DNA of 64,000 nucleotides from Flexivirga endophytica. GTDB lineage: Bacteria; Actinomycetota; Actinomycetes; Actinomycetales; Dermatophilaceae. Below, piece after piece: positions 34,752 through 46,475 of this stretch. The position numbers and the translations under genes were made by a program. Every line of letters starts with the position of its first letter. Position 1 is the first letter of the stretch. The DNA is taken from the NCBI RefSeq assembly GCF_014640635.1, contig NZ_BMHI01000007.1, positions 174,295 through 238,294 of the forward strand. The letters are read 5' to 3'. The notes beneath the pieces were generated by a model. The model was not told the origin of the DNA. It worked only from the letters and a program-made list of their open reading frames with translations, and did no database searches.

Positions 34752-35771
34752 TCAGTACTGCTCGTCTTCGGCGAAGCTGCCGTCGGCGTCCTCGTCGTCG
34801 TAACGGTCCGCAATGGCGCTCGCGTCGAACCCGGGAGGGCTGTCCTTGAGCTGCAGGCCCATCTCGACCAGCTTGTCCTTGACCTCGTCGATGGACTTCG
34901 CACCGAAGTTGCGGATGTCCAGCAGGTCGGCCTCGCTGCGTCCGACGAGCTCACCCACAGTGTGGATGCCCTCGCGCTTGAGGCAGTTGTAGGAGCGGAC
35001 CGTCAGGTCCAGGTCCTCGATCGGCAGCGCCAGGTCGGCGGCCAGGGCGGCGTCGGTCGGGCTCGGGCCCATGTCGATGCCCTCGGCCTCGACGTTGAGC
35101 TCGCGGGCCAGGCCGAACAGCTCGACCAGGGTCTTGCCGGCGGAGGCCATGGCGTCGCGCGGGGCGATGGCGTTCTTGGTCTCCACGTCGACGATCAGCT
35201 TGTCGAAGTCGGTGCGCTGCTCGACACGGGTCGCTTCGACCTTGTAGGTCACGGCGAGGACCGGCGAGTAGATCGAGTCGACCGGGATGCGGCCGATCTC
35301 GTGATCGGCCGACTTGTTCTGCTGCGCCGAGACGTAGCCGCGGCCGCGCTCGACGGTCAGCTCCATCTCGATCTTGCCCTTGTCGTTCAGGGTCGCGATG
35401 TGCAGGTCGGCGTTGTGCACCTCGACACCGGCCGGCGGTGCGATGTCGGCGGCGGTGACCTCGCCGGGCCCCTGCTTGCGCAGGTACATGACGACCGGCT
35501 CGTCGTGCTCCGAGGAGACGACCAGGCCCTTGACGTTCAGGATGATCTCGGTGACGTCTTCCTTGACACCTGGGATCGTGGAGAACTCGTGCTGCACGCC
35601 GTCGATGCGCAGGCTGGTGACCGCGGCACCCGGGATGCTCGAGAGCAGCGTGCGACGCAGGGAGTTGCCGAGCGTGTAGCCGAAGCCCGGCTCCAGCGGC
35701 TCGATGACGAAACGCGAGCGGTTGTCGGAGACAACGTCTTCGCTGAGTGAGGGGCGCTGTGCAATAAGCAC
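34752..35771 (-). CDS. rpoA: DNA-directed RNA polymerase subunit alpha
   Basis: 339 aa from the GTG at 35771. The N-terminal dimerisation and assembly domain ([20 protein letters not shown]) and the C-terminal helix-hairpin-helix domain ([20 protein letters not shown]) are complete. The C-terminal tail is acidic. It lies between rpsD and rplQ as expected in the alpha operon. Confidence 0.98.
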   Translation of the reverse strand: MLIAQRPSLSEDVVSDNRSRFVIEPLEPGFGYTLGNSLRRTLLSSIPGAAVTSLRIDGVQHEFSTIPGVKEDVTEIILNVKGLVVSSEHDEPVVMYLRKQGPGEVTAADIAPPAGVEVHNADLHIATLNDKGKIEMELTVERGRGYVSAQQNKSADHEIGRIPVDSIYSPVLAVTYKVEATRVEQRTDFDKLIVDVETKNAIAPRDAMASAGKTLVELFGLARELNVEAEGIDMGPSPTDAALAADLALPIEDLDLTVRSYNCLKREGIHTVGELVGRSEADLLDIRNFGAKSIDEVKDKLVEMGLQLKDSPPGFDASAIADRYDDEDADGSFAEDEQY

Positions 35772-35910
35772 TTCTTGTTTCCTTTCCTCAGGGCCACCGC
35801 TATATGAAGCCCTGTGAACCGCAAACGACTCTGTATTCGCTTGCCGCTATTGAGTTGTATGCCGACAGCGCCGGTCGAGCAGCGTGCCGCTGCTCGACCG
35901 GCGTGCGGAC

Positions 35911-36519
35911 TCAGTTCTTCGAGTAGAGCTCGACGATGAGCTGCTCGGTCAGCGCGATGTCGATCTGCTCGCGCGTGGGCAGCGAGTGGATCAGGATCTG
36001 CAGCGTCTCGGGCACGACGTGCATCCAGGCCGGGGCCTGCCGCTCACCGAAGGTCTCGCGAGCCAGCTGGACCGGGAACTTCTCCCGGGACTGCTTGCGG
36101 ACGGTGATGATGTCGTACTGCTCCACGCGGTATGACGGGACGTCGACGCGCTTGCCGTTGACCTCGAAGTGACCGTGGGTCACCATCTGGCGGGCAGCGC
36201 GGCGGGTGCGAGCCAGTCCGGCGCGGTAGATGACGCTGTCCAGGCGCGACTCCAGGATTACCAGCAGGTTCTCACCGGTCTTGCCGGGGCGACGAGCTGC
36301 TTCCTTGTAGTAGCGGACGAACTGCTTCTCCATCACGCCGTAGGTGAAGCGAGCCTTCTGCTTCTCCTGCAACTGGGTGAGGTATTCCTTCTCCTGCACC
36401 CGACCACGGCCGTGCTGGCCGGGAGGGAAGGGACGCATTTCGAAGTTCTTGTCGCCACCGACGAGGTCGGTCTTGAGACGACGCGACTTCTTGGTGATCG
36501 GGCCGGTGTAACGGGCCAT
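35911..36519 (-). CDS. rpsD: 30S ribosomal protein S4
   Basis: 202 aa. Starts MARYTGPITKKSRRLKTDLV; the S4 RNA-binding domain contains RQMVTHGHFEVNGKRVDVPS. It lacks the zinc-binding Cys cluster, so this is the cysteine-free type. Binds 16S rRNA early in assembly. 139 bp separate it from rpoA. Confidence 0.98.
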   Translation of the reverse strand: MARYTGPITKKSRRLKTDLVGGDKNFEMRPFPPGQHGRGRVQEKEYLTQLQEKQKARFTYGVMEKQFVRYYKEAARRPGKTGENLLVILESRLDSVIYRAGLARTRRAARQMVTHGHFEVNGKRVDVPSYRVEQYDIITVRKQSREKFPVQLARETFGERQAPAWMHVVPETLQILIHSLPTREQIDIALTEQLIVELYSKN

Positions 36520-36548
36520 GGGTCAAATCTCCTTGGAAGTGAAGGTCG

Positions 36549-36953
36549 TCAGCTACGACGCTTGGGCTGGCGGACGCCGTTGTGCGGCTGCGGAGTGACG
36601 TCGGAGATCGCTCCGACCTCGAGGCCGGCAGCGGCCAGCGAACGGATCGCGGTCTCGCGGCCCGAACCCGGACCCTTGACGAAGACGTCGACCTTGCGCA
36701 TGCCGTGGTCCATCGCACGACGCGCGGCGGCCTCAGCGGCCATCTGCGCGGCATACGGCGTCGACTTGCGCGAGCCCTTGAAGCCGACCTGACCGGCCGA
36801 CGCCCAAGAAATCACCGCACCGGCGGGGTCGGTGATCGAGACGATCGTGTTGTTGAAGGTGCTGCGGATGTAGGCGTGGCCCGCAGCGACGTTCTTCTTC
36901 TCCTTGCGGCGCACCTTTTTGGCGCCGGAAGCCTGACGGCTCTTGGGAGGCAT
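36549..36953 (-). CDS. rpsK: 30S ribosomal protein S11
   Basis: 134 aa. Contains [20 protein letters not shown] and [20 protein letters not shown], the S11 core that lines the platform of the small subunit. Basic N-terminal tail ([10 protein letters not shown]). 29 bp upstream of rpsD. Confidence 0.98.
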   Translation of the reverse strand: MPPKSRQASGAKKVRRKEKKNVAAGHAYIRSTFNNTIVSITDPAGAVISWASAGQVGFKGSRKSTPYAAQMAAEAAARRAMDHGMRKVDVFVKGPGSGRETAIRSLAAAGLEVGAISDVTPQPHNGVRQPKRRS

Positions 36954-37000
36954 GAATTCTCCTGAAAACTAAAGTCGAAAAATGGGTGTCCCGAGAGGGA

Positions 37001-37375
37001 TTACTTGGCCTTCTTCTTACCGGCGACCGTGCGCTTCGGACCCTTGCGGGTGCGGGCGTTGGTCTTGGTGCGCTGGCCGTGCACGGGCAGACCCCGGCGG
37101 TGGCGCAGACCCTGGTAGGAACCGATCTCGACCTTGCGGCGAATGTCAGAGGCGATCTCGCGCCGCAAGTCACCCTCGAGGCGGAAGCTGCCCTCGAGGA
37201 AGTCACGCAGTTTGACGACTTCGTCTTCGGAGAGGTCGCGGACACGGGTGTCCGGGCTGACGCTGGTAGCTGCCAGCGCCTGCGCGGCGCGGGTCTTCCC
37301 GACGCCGAAAATGTAGGTAAGTGCAACCTCGACGCGCTTCTCACGCGGCAGGTCGACACCGATCAAACGTGCCAT
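37001..37375 (-). CDS. rpsM: 30S ribosomal protein S13
   Basis: 124 aa. Begins [40 protein letters not shown] and the GKKKAK tail are typical. Located at the head of the small subunit, contacting tRNA and L5. Confidence 0.98.
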   Translation of the reverse strand: MARLIGVDLPREKRVEVALTYIFGVGKTRAAQALAATSVSPDTRVRDLSEDEVVKLRDFLEGSFRLEGDLRREIASDIRRKVEIGSYQGLRHRRGLPVHGQRTKTNARTRKGPKRTVAGKKKAK

Positions 37376-37577
37376 CAGGCATTTCTCCTGTTGTCTCGCA
37401 GAGGTCTGGTGCGTGACCGTTCCCGCATCAGCCGGAGTGGCTGGGTTGCTGGGTCTCGGGCCTCTGCGCCCGAGGTGACGTCCACGTCCGAGGACGTGGA
37501 GTGAGGATCACGCGAATCAAAGATGTTCAGTTGTTCACTTCTTGCGTCCGATGTGAAGACGCGAGTCGTGCAGGTGA

Positions 37578-37691
37578 TCAGCCCTGGCGCTGCTTGTGGC
37601 GAGCGTTCTCGCAGATCACCATGACCCGACCGTTGCGGCGGATCACCTTGCACTTGTCGCAAATCTTCTTGACGCTCGGCTGGACCTTCAT
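37578..37691 (-). CDS. rpmJ: 50S ribosomal protein L36
   Basis: 37 aa, easily missed by length cut-offs. Reads [20 protein letters not shown] and ends [12 protein letters not shown]. The zinc ligands are Cys11, Cys14, Cys27 and His32, so this is the zinc-binding (C+) form. It lies between infA and rpsM, the usual place. A 202-bp gap with a TCCACGTCC/GGACGTGGA hairpin (37481-37500) separates it from rpsM. Confidence 0.95.
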   Translation of the reverse strand: MKVQPSVKKICDKCKVIRRNGRVMVICENARHKQRQG

Positions 37692-37754
37692 CTGCCTACT
37701 GTCTTGAAGTCAGGCCACCGCGGGACGCGGTGGCGGTGCGAACATGCCGACGAA

Positions 37755-37976
37755 TCAGCGGTAGCGGAAGACGATCCGGCCGCGGGTCAGGTCATACGGG
37801 CTCAGCTCCACCACGACCCGGTCCTCAGGGAGGATCCGGATGTAGTGCTGTCGCATTTTGCCGGAGATGTGTGCGAGCACTTTGTGACCGTTGGTCAGCT
37901 CCACCCGAAACATTGCGTTCGGGAGGGCCTCGACGATCGTGCCCTCGATCTCGATGACACCGTCCTTCTTGGCCAT
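37755..37976 (-). CDS. infA: Translation initiation factor IF-1
   Basis: 73 aa, the normal length. [20 protein letters not shown] begins the OB-fold; [20 protein letters not shown] is the conserved core. First gene of the alpha operon; its promoter should lie in 37977-38224 on the minus strand. Confidence 0.98.
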   Translation of the reverse strand: MAKKDGVIEIEGTIVEALPNAMFRVELTNGHKVLAHISGKMRQHYIRILPEDRVVVELSPYDLTRGRIVFRYR

Positions 37977-38292
37977 GCCTTCCTAACTGATTCTCGGCGA
38001 GGCGTTCTCCGGTTGAGAACGCCCCTGATGACGTCGGGTATGCCGTGCCTGCTCCGAGGTGTGGACACACGCCAATCACAGTTCGTGGTGAACCCCGAAG
38101 CGGAATGGCGATGGATCGTGCGCGCGGAAACAGACACTCCAGACCCGACGGATCAGTCTACCCGCCGACCGGCTGGCGTCCCAAATCGGCAAGGAAGACC
38201 ACCTGGCCGGTGGAGAACGGCATACCGGCCGGTCACGTGCGTAGGTGCACGTGACCGGCCGGCGTCAGCGGTGGCTCTGAAGACCCCGGCGA
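37977..38292. other. Intergenic region before infA
   Basis: Holds the terminator at 38225-38262 for the upstream operon and, presumably, the infA promoter. Otherwise nothing I can support. Confidence 0.5.
38225..38262 (-). terminator. Terminator after the secY-adk-map operon
   Basis: A perfect 16-bp stem (CCGGCCGGTCACGTGC) with a GTAGGT loop lies 30 bp after the small acidic gene at 38293. It separates that operon from infA. Confidence 0.85.
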
Positions 38293-38454
38293 TCAGCTCT
38301 TCTTGTCGGGAGCTTGCTCGCCGGTGTCCTCCGAGTCGCTCTCGACGGACTCGAGCGGCTGTTGCGGGGTCGGCTTCAGCGGCTCACCGTCCTGCTTGCC
38401 CCACGCGGCCCAACCGTCCGGGTGACGCTCGCCTTCGTTCGGTGTCTCAGTCAT
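38293..38454 (-). CDS. Small acidic hypothetical protein
   Basis: 53 aa from the ATG at 38454, which has AAGGGG 7 bases upstream. Sequence starts MTETPNEGERHPDGWAAWGK and ends with Ser/Asp/Glu-rich residues and KKS. Probably disordered. No family recognised. It is followed by a strong terminator, which supports it as the last gene of the secY-adk-map transcript. Confidence 0.6.
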   Translation of the reverse strand: MTETPNEGERHPDGWAAWGKQDGEPLKPTPQQPLESVESDSEDTGEQAPDKKS

Positions 38455-38626
38455 GTCTTGTCCCCTTCGTTGTGTTTCAGGACGACCAGCCGCAGCGGGC
38501 GCCGTCCTCCCTGGTGGCCACCGGCGCTGCGCAGTCGTGCCGCACCGACCGGCACCGTCCAAGCCTGCCACTGCGGAGGCTCGCCCCGCTGGCGTTCGGC
38601 GAAGGCCGCGGCTCGCCCTCCGGCGG

Positions 38627-39472
38627 CTAACCGATCGGTGCGTATGACGCGCCGGCCGCGGCGAGCTCGGCCGCTCCCCCGTCGACCGCGGTCAGCACCC
38701 ACAGCCCGCCCTCGGTGACCGCCACGGTGTGCTCCCAGTGGGCGGCGCGCCGGCCGTCATCGGTCACCACGGTCCATTCGTCGGCGAGTTCGTGCGACTC
38801 GTGGGTGCCGAGGGTCAGCATCGGCTCGATGGCGACGGTCGCGCCGGTGCGCACCTCCGGGCCGCGCGGGCGAACGCGTTCGTTGTAGACGGTGGGCTCC
38901 ATGTGCATCTCGGTGCCGATGCCGTGCCCGGTGTAGCCGTCGAGGATGCCGTAGTGGTGCGCATCTGCGGCGCCGCTGGCGATCACCGAGTCCTCGATGA
39001 CACCGCCGAGCTCATAGATGCCGATACCCGGCCGCAGCGCGGCGATGCCGGCCCACAGCGCCCGGTGGGTCGCCGCCGACAACTGCAGGTCCTCGGCGCG
39101 GGCAGCGGCGTCACCACCGACGACGAGGGTGATGGCAGCGTCACCGTGCCACCCCTCGACGATCGCGCCACAGTCGATCGAGACCAGGTCACCCTCCTCC
39201 AGCACCCGCGCGCCGGGGATACCGTGCACGACCTCGTCGTTGACCGAGACGCAGAGCGTGCCGGTGAAACCGTAGTAACCGAGGAAGCTGGGGGTGCCGC
39301 CCTTGCCGCGGATGAACTCCTCGGCGATCGCGTCGAGGGCCCCTGTCGTCATACCGGCGTGGGCGGAGGTCCGGAGCAGCTCGAGGCACTCGCCGACCAC
39401 CAGGCCGGCGCGACGCATGAGCAGGATCTGCTCGGGTGTCTTGACCGGCAGCCGTTCCCGGCCGAAGATCAC
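38627..39472 (-). CDS. map: Methionine aminopeptidase, type I
   Basis: 281 aa from the GTG at 39472, overlapping the adk stop (GTGA). Removes the N-terminal Met from nascent proteins. Metal-ligand motifs visible: [18 protein letters not shown] (Asp ligands), [12 protein letters not shown] (His ligand) and AIEPMLTLG (Glu ligand). Second map-type genes are common in actinobacteria, but this is the one in the usual secY-adk-map place. Confidence 0.95.
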   Translation of the reverse strand: MIFGRERLPVKTPEQILLMRRAGLVVGECLELLRTSAHAGMTTGALDAIAEEFIRGKGGTPSFLGYYGFTGTLCVSVNDEVVHGIPGARVLEEGDLVSIDCGAIVEGWHGDAAITLVVGGDAAARAEDLQLSAATHRALWAGIAALRPGIGIYELGGVIEDSVIASGAADAHHYGILDGYTGHGIGTEMHMEPTVYNERVRPRGPEVRTGATVAIEPMLTLGTHESHELADEWTVVTDDGRRAAHWEHTVAVTEGGLWVLTAVDGGAAELAAAGASYAPIG

Positions 39473-40044
39473 GCGGTCGGGAGCCCGTCCAGTGCGGTGC
39501 TGATGCGCTCCGACACCTCGTCGAGCTCACCCACACCGTCGACCGGCACCACGAGGTGCCGCTCGGAGTAGATGCGCACCAGCGGCGCCGTCTCCTCGCG
39601 GTAGATGCGCTGCCGCTCGCGGATGACGTCCTCGGTGTCGTCGGTGCGACCACTGGTCTCGGCCCGCTTCACCAGCCGGGTCACCAGCTCCTGCTCGTCC
39701 ACCTGCAGCTCGAGGACCGCGTCCAGTGCGTGTCCCCAACCGGCGAGCAGGGTGTCGAGTGCTTCGACCTGCGCGACCGTGCGCGGGTAGCCGTCGAGCA
39801 GGAAGCCGTCCCGCGCGTCGTCCTGGGCGAGCCGGTCGGCCACGATCTGGTTGGTGATCTCATCAGGGACGTAGCCGCCCGCGTCGAGGATGCCGGTCAC
39901 CTGCTTGCCCAGGGGTGTCTCGCGGCGGATGTTGTCGCGGAAGATGTCACCGGTGGAGATGTGTGGGATGCCTCGTGATCCGCAGATCCGCTCGGCTTGC
40001 GTGCCTTTGCCCGCACCCGGCGGACCCAGAATGATGAGGCGCAT
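39469..40044 (-). CDS. adk: Adenylate kinase
   Basis: 191 aa. P-loop GPPGAGKGT at residues 7-15; NMP-binding part ([12 protein letters not shown]) and [13 protein letters not shown] are present. The LID is short, without the zinc-type Cys, as in other actinobacterial enzymes. Interconverts ATP + AMP and 2 ADP. Starts 2 bp after the secY stop. Confidence 0.97.
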   Translation of the reverse strand: MRLIILGPPGAGKGTQAERICGSRGIPHISTGDIFRDNIRRETPLGKQVTGILDAGGYVPDEITNQIVADRLAQDDARDGFLLDGYPRTVAQVEALDTLLAGWGHALDAVLELQVDEQELVTRLVKRAETSGRTDDTEDVIRERQRIYREETAPLVRIYSERHLVVPVDGVGELDEVSERISTALDGLPTA

Positions 40045-40046
40045 TG

Positions 40047-41369
<1,323 letters not shown>

Positions 41370-41740
41370 CGTGAGTCCTCCTGGGCAGACCTCCGTGCAG
41401 GAGGTGAGCCATGACGAGTGCCGGCTGGTCCGGTGAGGACCGCTAGCCGACCGGCCCACACCGGTCGGTGGAGGCACTTCTTGAGCTGGCTGTGAACTTG
41501 ATACGGAACAAGCCTCGTGCAGAGATTACCTGGCTGGCTCGCCGGGTGAACCGTTGGGTGACACGAAAGCAGTGCTACCTGATGGCGAAAAACCGTTCGC
41601 CGCGGTGCCGCGGCTCGTTCCTGGTCGCCGCGCCGACGAACGTGTACTCGAAGGCGCGAAAGCGCCCCGCGGGAAACAACGAGAGCTACCGTCTCGTCGT
41701 TCCCGCGGGGCGCTTCAGAGCTGCGTCGTCACGAGCTGCC
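41370..41740. other. Intergenic region between rplO and secY
   Basis: Contains the rplO terminator (41660-41715). The rest should hold a secY promoter. No gene is supported. Confidence 0.5.
41660..41715 (-). terminator. Terminator of the S10-spc operon
   Basis: A long interrupted stem: AAGCGCCCCGCGGGAA pairs with TTCCCGCGGGGCGCTT, with an ACGAGA/TCTCGT inner stem. It starts about 25 bp after the rplO stop. Confidence 0.85.
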
Positions 41741-42199
41741 TCAAGCGGCAGTGATCGTGCCGCCCGCAGCCTCGACCTTGTCCTTGGCCGATGCGGAGAA
41801 CTTCTGCACGGTGAGGTTCACCGTGACGGTGATCTCGCCGGTGCCGAGCACCTTGACCGGCTGACCCTTGCGGACCGCGCCCTTGGCGACCAGGTCCTCG
41901 ACGGTGACGTCGCCGCCGTCGGGGAACAGTGCCGAGATCTTGTCCAGGTTGACAACCTGGTACGTGACCTTGAACGGGTTCTTGAAGCCCCGCATCTTCG
42001 GCAGTCGCATGTGGATCGGCGTCTGGCCACCCTCGAAGCCCTCGGGCACCTGGTAACGCGCCTTCGTGCCCTTGGTGCCTCGACCGGCGGTCTTGCCCTT
42101 GGAGCCCTCACCGCGACCCACACGGGTCTTGGCGGTCTTGGCACCGGGAGCAGGACGCAGGTGGTGCACCTTCAGTGCGTGCGTCTTCTCTTCAGTCAT
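41741..42199 (-). CDS. rplO: 50S ribosomal protein L15
   Basis: 152 aa. Gly-rich N-terminal part ([20 protein letters not shown]), then [20 protein letters not shown] and a globular C-terminus. Last gene of the spc run; separated from secY by a terminator, which is a common actinobacterial arrangement. Confidence 0.98.
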   Translation of the reverse strand: MTEEKTHALKVHHLRPAPGAKTAKTRVGRGEGSKGKTAGRGTKGTKARYQVPEGFEGGQTPIHMRLPKMRGFKNPFKVTYQVVNLDKISALFPDGGDVTVEDLVAKGAVRKGQPVKVLGTGEITVTVNLTVQKFSASAKDKVEAAGGTITAA

Positions 42200-42200
42200 T

Positions 42201-42383
42201 TCACTTCTCCTCGACGGTCACCAGGTGGGCGACCGCGCGAACCATGCCGCGGAATTCCGGGCTGTCCGGCTTCTCGACCGTGTGACCGATCCGCTTCAGG
42301 CCGAGCGACCGCAAGGTCTCCCGGTGCTGGGGCTTGCCACCGATCTCGGAGCGGATCTGAGTCACAACCAGCGTGTTTGCCAT
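42201..42383 (-). CDS. rpmD: 50S ribosomal protein L30
   Basis: 60 aa ([37 protein letters not shown]). Its ATG overlaps the rpsE stop by one base (TGATG), so it is coupled to S5. Confidence 0.96.
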   Translation of the reverse strand: MANTLVVTQIRSEIGGKPQHRETLRSLGLKRIGHTVEKPDSPEFRGMVRAVAHLVTVEEK

Positions 42384-43054
42384 CAGGCACCTGCCTTGTC
42401 GCTCTGCGCAGCGGCGGCTTCGGCCATCGCGTGCTGCATCGCAGCCGGGGCGACCTGGTCCAGCGGCAGGCCGCGACGGGCGGCAACGGCCTCGGGACGC
42501 TCCAGGCTCTTGAGGGCAGTCACCGTCGCGTGCACGATGTTGATCGCGTTGTCCGAGCCGAGCGACTTGGACAACACGTCGTGGATACCCGCGCACTCGA
42601 GCACGGCGCGCACCGGACCACCGGCGATGACACCGGTACCGGGGCTGGCCGGGCGCAGCAAGACGACGCCGGCAGCGGCTTCACCCTGCACCGGGTGCGG
42701 GATGGTGCCGCCGATCATCGGGACGCGGAAGAAGGACTTCTTCGCTTCCTCGACACCCTTGGCGATGGCGGACGGCACTTCCTTGGCCTTGCCGTAGCCG
42801 ACGCCGACGGTCCCCTGACCGTCACCGACGACGACGAGCGCGGTGAAGCTGAAGCGACGACCACCCTGCACGACCTTGGCGACACGGTTGATGGTGACGA
42901 CGCGCTCGAGGTACTGGTTGCGGTCGTCGCCACCACGGCGGCCGCCGCGGTCGTTGTCCCGGCCGCGACGGTTGTCGCGACGGTCGTTGTTGTTGTTGTC
43001 GTTCGGGCCGCTGCCGGTGGAGCCGGCAGCGCCTCGACGCTGGGGTCCAGGCAT
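42383..43054 (-). CDS. rpsE: 30S ribosomal protein S5
   Basis: 223 aa. The S5 double-stranded-RNA-binding fold begins near residue 48 ([20 protein letters not shown]); [17 protein letters not shown] and the C-terminal [20 protein letters not shown] are typical. The first 47 residues are a low-complexity Asn/Arg/Asp/Gly tail ([15 protein letters not shown]). Such disordered extensions of S5 occur in actinobacteria; the role is unknown. Confidence 0.97.
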   Translation of the reverse strand: MPGPQRRGAAGSTGSGPNDNNNNDRRDNRRGRDNDRGGRRGGDDRNQYLERVVTINRVAKVVQGGRRFSFTALVVVGDGQGTVGVGYGKAKEVPSAIAKGVEEAKKSFFRVPMIGGTIPHPVQGEAAAGVVLLRPASPGTGVIAGGPVRAVLECAGIHDVLSKSLGSDNAINIVHATVTALKSLERPEAVAARRGLPLDQVAPAAMQHAMAEAAAAQSDKAGA

Positions 43055-43088
43055 CAGTGCTTCCTCATCTCGACGTTGAACTTGCGGG

Positions 43089-43463
43089 TCACAGTGTCAA
43101 ACCACCTTCACGAGCGCCGTCCGCGATGGCGGCGACCCGTCCGGCGTACTTGTTGCCGCCGCGGTCGAAGACAACAGCCTCGACACCGGCCGCCTTGGCG
43201 CGCTCGGCGACGAGCTCGCCGACCTTGCGGGCCTTGGCGGTCTTGTCACCGTCGAGTGCACGCAGGTCCGCCTCCATGGTCGACGCGGACGCGACAGTCT
43301 TGCCGACGGTGTCGTCGACGACCTGCACGAACACGTGGCGCGAGGAACGGTTGACGACCAGGCGGGGGCGCTGCGCCGTACCGGACACGCGCTTGCGCAG
43401 CCGGAAGTGACGCCGAGCGCGGGCCGCAGCCTTGCTCGTGGAACGCTTCACAATCTTTGCCAT
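43089..43463 (-). CDS. rplR: 50S ribosomal protein L18
   Basis: 124 aa. [20 protein letters not shown] and [20 protein letters not shown] mark L18, the 5S rRNA-binding protein. It follows rplF by 3 bp. Confidence 0.97.
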   Translation of the reverse strand: MAKIVKRSTSKAAARARRHFRLRKRVSGTAQRPRLVVNRSSRHVFVQVVDDTVGKTVASASTMEADLRALDGDKTAKARKVGELVAERAKAAGVEAVVFDRGGNKYAGRVAAIADGAREGGLTL

Positions 43464-43466
43464 GGC

Positions 43467-44006
43467 TTACTTACCAGCCTTTCCGACCTTGCGGCGGATG
43501 TGCTCGCCTTCGTAGCGAACACCCTTTGCCTTGTACGGGTCGGGCTTGCGCAGCTTGCGGATGTTGGCGGCAACCTCACCGACCTGCTGCTTGTCGACAC
43601 CGCTGACCGAGAACCGGGTGGGGTTCTCGACCGCGAAGGTGATGCCCTCCGGAGCCTTGACCAGGATCGTGTGGCTGTAACCGAGGGCGAACTCGAGGTC
43701 CGAACCCTTGGCCGTCACGCGGTAACCCGTGCCGTGGATCTCCAGCTTCTTGGTGAAGCCGTCGGTCACACCGACGACCATGTTGTTGATGAGGCTGCGG
43801 GTCAGGCCGTGGCGGGACCGCGCGTCACGCTCATCGTTGGGGCGCGACACATCGATCACACCGTCCTCGCCCTTGGCGACGGTGATCGGCTCCGGCACGG
43901 TGAGTGCGAGCTGGCCCTTGGGGCCCTTGACCGCGACGGCCTGGCCGTCGATGGTCACCTCGACACCGCTGGGCACCGGAACGGGGAGACGTCCAATACG
44001 CGACAT
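43467..44006 (-). CDS. rplF: 50S ribosomal protein L6
   Basis: 179 aa. [20 protein letters not shown] at the N-terminus and [20 protein letters not shown] near the C-terminus are the L6 signatures. Lies near the factor-binding site of the large subunit. Confidence 0.98.
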   Translation of the reverse strand: MSRIGRLPVPVPSGVEVTIDGQAVAVKGPKGQLALTVPEPITVAKGEDGVIDVSRPNDERDARSRHGLTRSLINNMVVGVTDGFTKKLEIHGTGYRVTAKGSDLEFALGYSHTILVKAPEGITFAVENPTRFSVSGVDKQQVGEVAANIRKLRKPDPYKAKGVRYEGEHIRRKVGKAGK

Positions 44007-44032
44007 CTGTCTAACTCCTTATCTGTTCCGGG

Positions 44033-44431
44033 TCACCAGACGTAGGCGAGGACTTCCCCGCCAACGCCCTTGCTCGCCGCTTGCCTGTCGGTCAACAGGC
44101 CGGACGATGTGGAAAGGATGGCAACGCCGAGACCGCCGAGAACCTTCGGCAGGTTGGTGGACTTGGCGTAGACCCGCAGGCCGGGCTTGCTCACGCGGCG
44201 GACGCCGGCGATGGAGCGCTCCCGGTTGGGGCCGTACTTCAGGTCGATGGTGAGCGTCTTGTCGACACCCTCGCCCTCGACGCGGAACCCCGAGATGTAA
44301 CCCTCCGCCTGGAGGATCTCGGCGATGTGCGACTTGAGCTTGCTGTGCGGCATCGTCGCCGAGTCGTGGTGCGCCGAGTTGGCGTTCCGGACGCGGGTCA
44401 ACATGTCCGCGATCGGGTCGGTCATGGTCAT
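44033..44431 (-). CDS. rpsH: 30S ribosomal protein S8
   Basis: 132 aa from the ATG at 44431 ([20 protein letters not shown]), the usual actinobacterial length. A GTG at 44440 would add three residues and sits nearer the AAGGG; either is possible. The C-terminal [20 protein letters not shown] is the rRNA-binding part. A strong hairpin (44531-44563) precedes it. Confidence 0.96.
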   Translation of the reverse strand: MTMTDPIADMLTRVRNANSAHHDSATMPHSKLKSHIAEILQAEGYISGFRVEGEGVDKTLTIDLKYGPNRERSIAGVRRVSKPGLRVYAKSTNLPKVLGGLGVAILSTSSGLLTDRQAASKGVGGEVLAYVW

Positions 44432-44530
44432 GGTGGGCACTTGCCCTTCTCACCGTGGTTTCTGCTCCCCAGTGGAGTGCGGACCTTCGGTGTAGTTGTT
44501 ACGTGGTTTATGCAGGTGTGCTGGCCGAAG

Positions 44531-44563
44531 CCGGTATGACGAGAAGCCTTCTCGTCATACCGG
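44531..44563 (-). promoter_or_regulatory. Hairpin inside the spc operon, between rpsN and rpsH
   Basis: A perfect 15-bp stem (CCGGTATGACGAGAA) with a 3-base loop begins 2 bp after the rpsN stop. No T-run follows. It could be a partial terminator, an mRNA-processing or stabilising site, or a control site for S8. Confidence 0.7.
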
Positions 44564-44565
44564 AT

Positions 44566-44751
44566 TCACCAACTGGACTTGGTGACGCCGGGCAGCTCGC
44601 CGCGGTGCGCCATCTCGCGCAAGCAGATCCGGCACAGGCCGAACTTGCGGTAGACCGAGTGCGGACGTCCGCAGCGCTGGCAGCGGGTGTAACCGCGCAC
44701 GGCGAACTTCGGCTTCTTGTTGGCCTTGTTGACCAGGGCCTTCTTCGCCAT
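44566..44751 (-). CDS. rpsZ: 30S ribosomal protein S14, zinc-binding type
   Basis: 61 aa. Two CxxC pairs (RCQRCGRP and LCRICLRE) make the zinc ribbon, so this is the short, zinc-dependent (C+) S14. Located 2 bp after rplE. Confidence 0.97.
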   Translation of the reverse strand: MAKKALVNKANKKPKFAVRGYTRCQRCGRPHSVYRKFGLCRICLREMAHRGELPGVTKSSW

Positions 44752-44753
44752 GC

Positions 44754-45323
44754 TCAGTTCTCCTTAAAAGGGAAGCCGAGGTGCTTCAGCAGCGCCCGTC
44801 CCTCGTCGTCGTTGCTCGCAGTCGTCACGACCGTGATGTCCATACCGCGGACCCGGTCGATCTTGTCCTGGTCGATCTCGTAGAACACCGACTGCTCGGT
44901 CAGACCGAAGGTGTAGTTGCCGTTGCCGTCGAACTGCTTGGGCGACAGTCCGCGGAAGTCGCGGATGCGCGGCAGCGCGATCGAGATCAGCCGGTCCAGG
45001 AACTCCCACATGCGGTCGCCGCGCAGCGTGGTGTGCGCACCGATCGGCATACCCTCGCGCAGCTTGAACTGTGCGATGGACTTGCGGGCCTTGGTGACCG
45101 CCGGCTTCTGGCCGGTGATCGCCGCGAGGTCCTTGATCGCGCCGTCGATCAGCTTCGAGTCACGGGCGGCGTCGCCGACACCCATGTTGACGACGACCTT
45201 GGTCACCGTCGGCACCTGCATCACGTTGGCGAACTTGAAGTCGTCCTGCAGCTGGCCCTTGATCTCGGAGTGGTAGCGAGCCTTCAGGCGCGGCGCCACC
45301 TTCTCGGGTGCGTTTGCACTCAT
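44754..45323 (-). CDS. rplE: 50S ribosomal protein L5
   Basis: 189 aa. Key blocks: [40 protein letters not shown] and [20 protein letters not shown]. Binds 5S rRNA. Its ATG overlaps the rplX stop (ATGA). Confidence 0.98.
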   Translation of the reverse strand: MSANAPEKVAPRLKARYHSEIKGQLQDDFKFANVMQVPTVTKVVVNMGVGDAARDSKLIDGAIKDLAAITGQKPAVTKARKSIAQFKLREGMPIGAHTTLRGDRMWEFLDRLISIALPRIRDFRGLSPKQFDGNGNYTFGLTEQSVFYEIDQDKIDRVRGMDITVVTTASNDDEGRALLKHLGFPFKEN

Positions 45324-45673
45324 GCCAGGTCCTTTCCGGATCGCACCGACACGCGGGTACGAACGGTCTTGGTGCGACCGTTGCGCTCCACCTGGTCCTC
45401 ACGGATCCGGATACGCGTCGGCTTGTTGGTCTCGGGGTCCACGATCATCACGTTGCTGACGTGGATCGGAGCCTCGGTGACCTCGATGCCACCGGCACCG
45501 CCACCCGGCTGACCGGCCTTGACGTGCTTGGTGATCCGGTTGACACCCTCGACCAGCACACGCCGGCGCTCGGGGTCGACCGAGATGACCTTGCCCTGCA
45601 GGCCCTTGTCCTTGCCAGAAATGACCTGAACCAGGTCGTTCTTCTTGATCTTCATCTTCGGCTTGCCTGCCAT
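45320..45673 (-). CDS. rplX: 50S ribosomal protein L24
   Basis: 117 aa. The KOW motif is [20 protein letters not shown] near the N-terminus; [20 protein letters not shown] follows. An assembly-initiator protein of the large subunit. Confidence 0.98.
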   Translation of the reverse strand: MAGKPKMKIKKNDLVQVISGKDKGLQGKVISVDPERRRVLVEGVNRITKHVKAGQPGGGAGGIEVTEAPIHVSNVMIVDPETNKPTRIRIREDQVERNGRTKTVRTRVSVRSGKDLA

Positions 45674-45675
45674 AG

Positions 45676-46044
45676 TCAGAGCACCTCCGGCGCGAGCGAG
45701 ATGATCTTCATGAACTTCTTGTCACGCAGCTCGCGGCCCACCGGGCCGAAGATGCGAGTGCCGCGCGGGTCACCATCGGTCTTGAGGATGACTGCAGCGT
45801 TCTCGTCGAACTTGATGTAGCTGCCGTCCGGACGGCGCTTCTCCTTGCGGGTACGCACGACAACCGCCTTGACCACATCGCCCTTCTTGACGTTTCCGCC
45901 CGGGATGGCGTCCTTGACGGTCGCCACGATGGTGTCACCGATGCCGGCGTAGCGACGTCCCGAGCCACCGAGCACACGGATGCACAAGATCTCCTTGGCA
46001 CCGGTGTTGTCGGCGACTCGCAGTCGCGACTCCTGCTGGATCAC
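45676..46044 (-). CDS. rplN: 50S ribosomal protein L14
   Basis: 122 aa from the GTG at 46044 ([20 protein letters not shown]). RFDENAAV-type and [20 protein letters not shown] blocks are typical. A 119-bp gap separates it from rpsQ. Confidence 0.98.
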   Translation of the reverse strand: MIQQESRLRVADNTGAKEILCIRVLGGSGRRYAGIGDTIVATVKDAIPGGNVKKGDVVKAVVVRTRKEKRRPDGSYIKFDENAAVILKTDGDPRGTRIFGPVGRELRDKKFMKIISLAPEVL

Positions 46045-46163
46045 GTTTCTTCTCCTGTCGTCTCACTGGTTCTCGCTCTGGGCGAGCCTTGCGGAACGGA
46101 TGTGTTTGCAGTTGCGGTGGCAAGCCACCGCGATGGTCGTCCGACCTGCGGCCGGACGGACGT

Positions 46164-46475
46164 TTACTTGGCCTTCTCGAGGATCTCGACCACGCGCCAG
46201 CGCTTCTGCGCCGACAGCGGACGGGTCTCCATGATCAGGACGCGGTCGCCGACGCCACACGAGTCCTGCTCGTCGTGCGCCTTGACACGGGCGGTCTTGC
46301 GCTGGACCTTGCCGTAGAGCGCGTGCTTGACGCGGTCCTCGACCTCGACGACGACCGTCTTGGTCATCTTGTCGCTGACGACGTAGCCCTGACGGGTCTT
46401 GCGGTCGTTGCGCTCGCCCGCGGCCTTGCCGGCCTGCTCCTGCGTCACGGTTGCTTCCTTGATCTCTTCGCTCAT
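46164..46475 (-). CDS. rpsQ: 30S ribosomal protein S17
   Basis: 103 aa. The OB-fold core starts near residue 27 ([20 protein letters not shown]); [20 protein letters not shown] follows. The first 25 residues form a charged extension. Its ATG overlaps the rpmC stop. Confidence 0.97.
   Translation of the reverse strand: MSEEIKEATVTQEQAGKAAGERNDRKTRQGYVVSDKMTKTVVVEVEDRVKHALYGKVQRKTARVKAHDEQDSCGVGDRVLIMETRPLSAQKRWRVVEILEKAK

Noticed and set aside
38451..38702. An 83-codon minus-strand open frame overlapping map
   Set aside because: Most of it lies inside the map gene in another frame, and the remaining part shows no known motif.
41468..43354. A 628-codon open frame on the plus strand
   Set aside because: It runs antisense to rplO, rpmD, rpsE and rplR, all certain genes.
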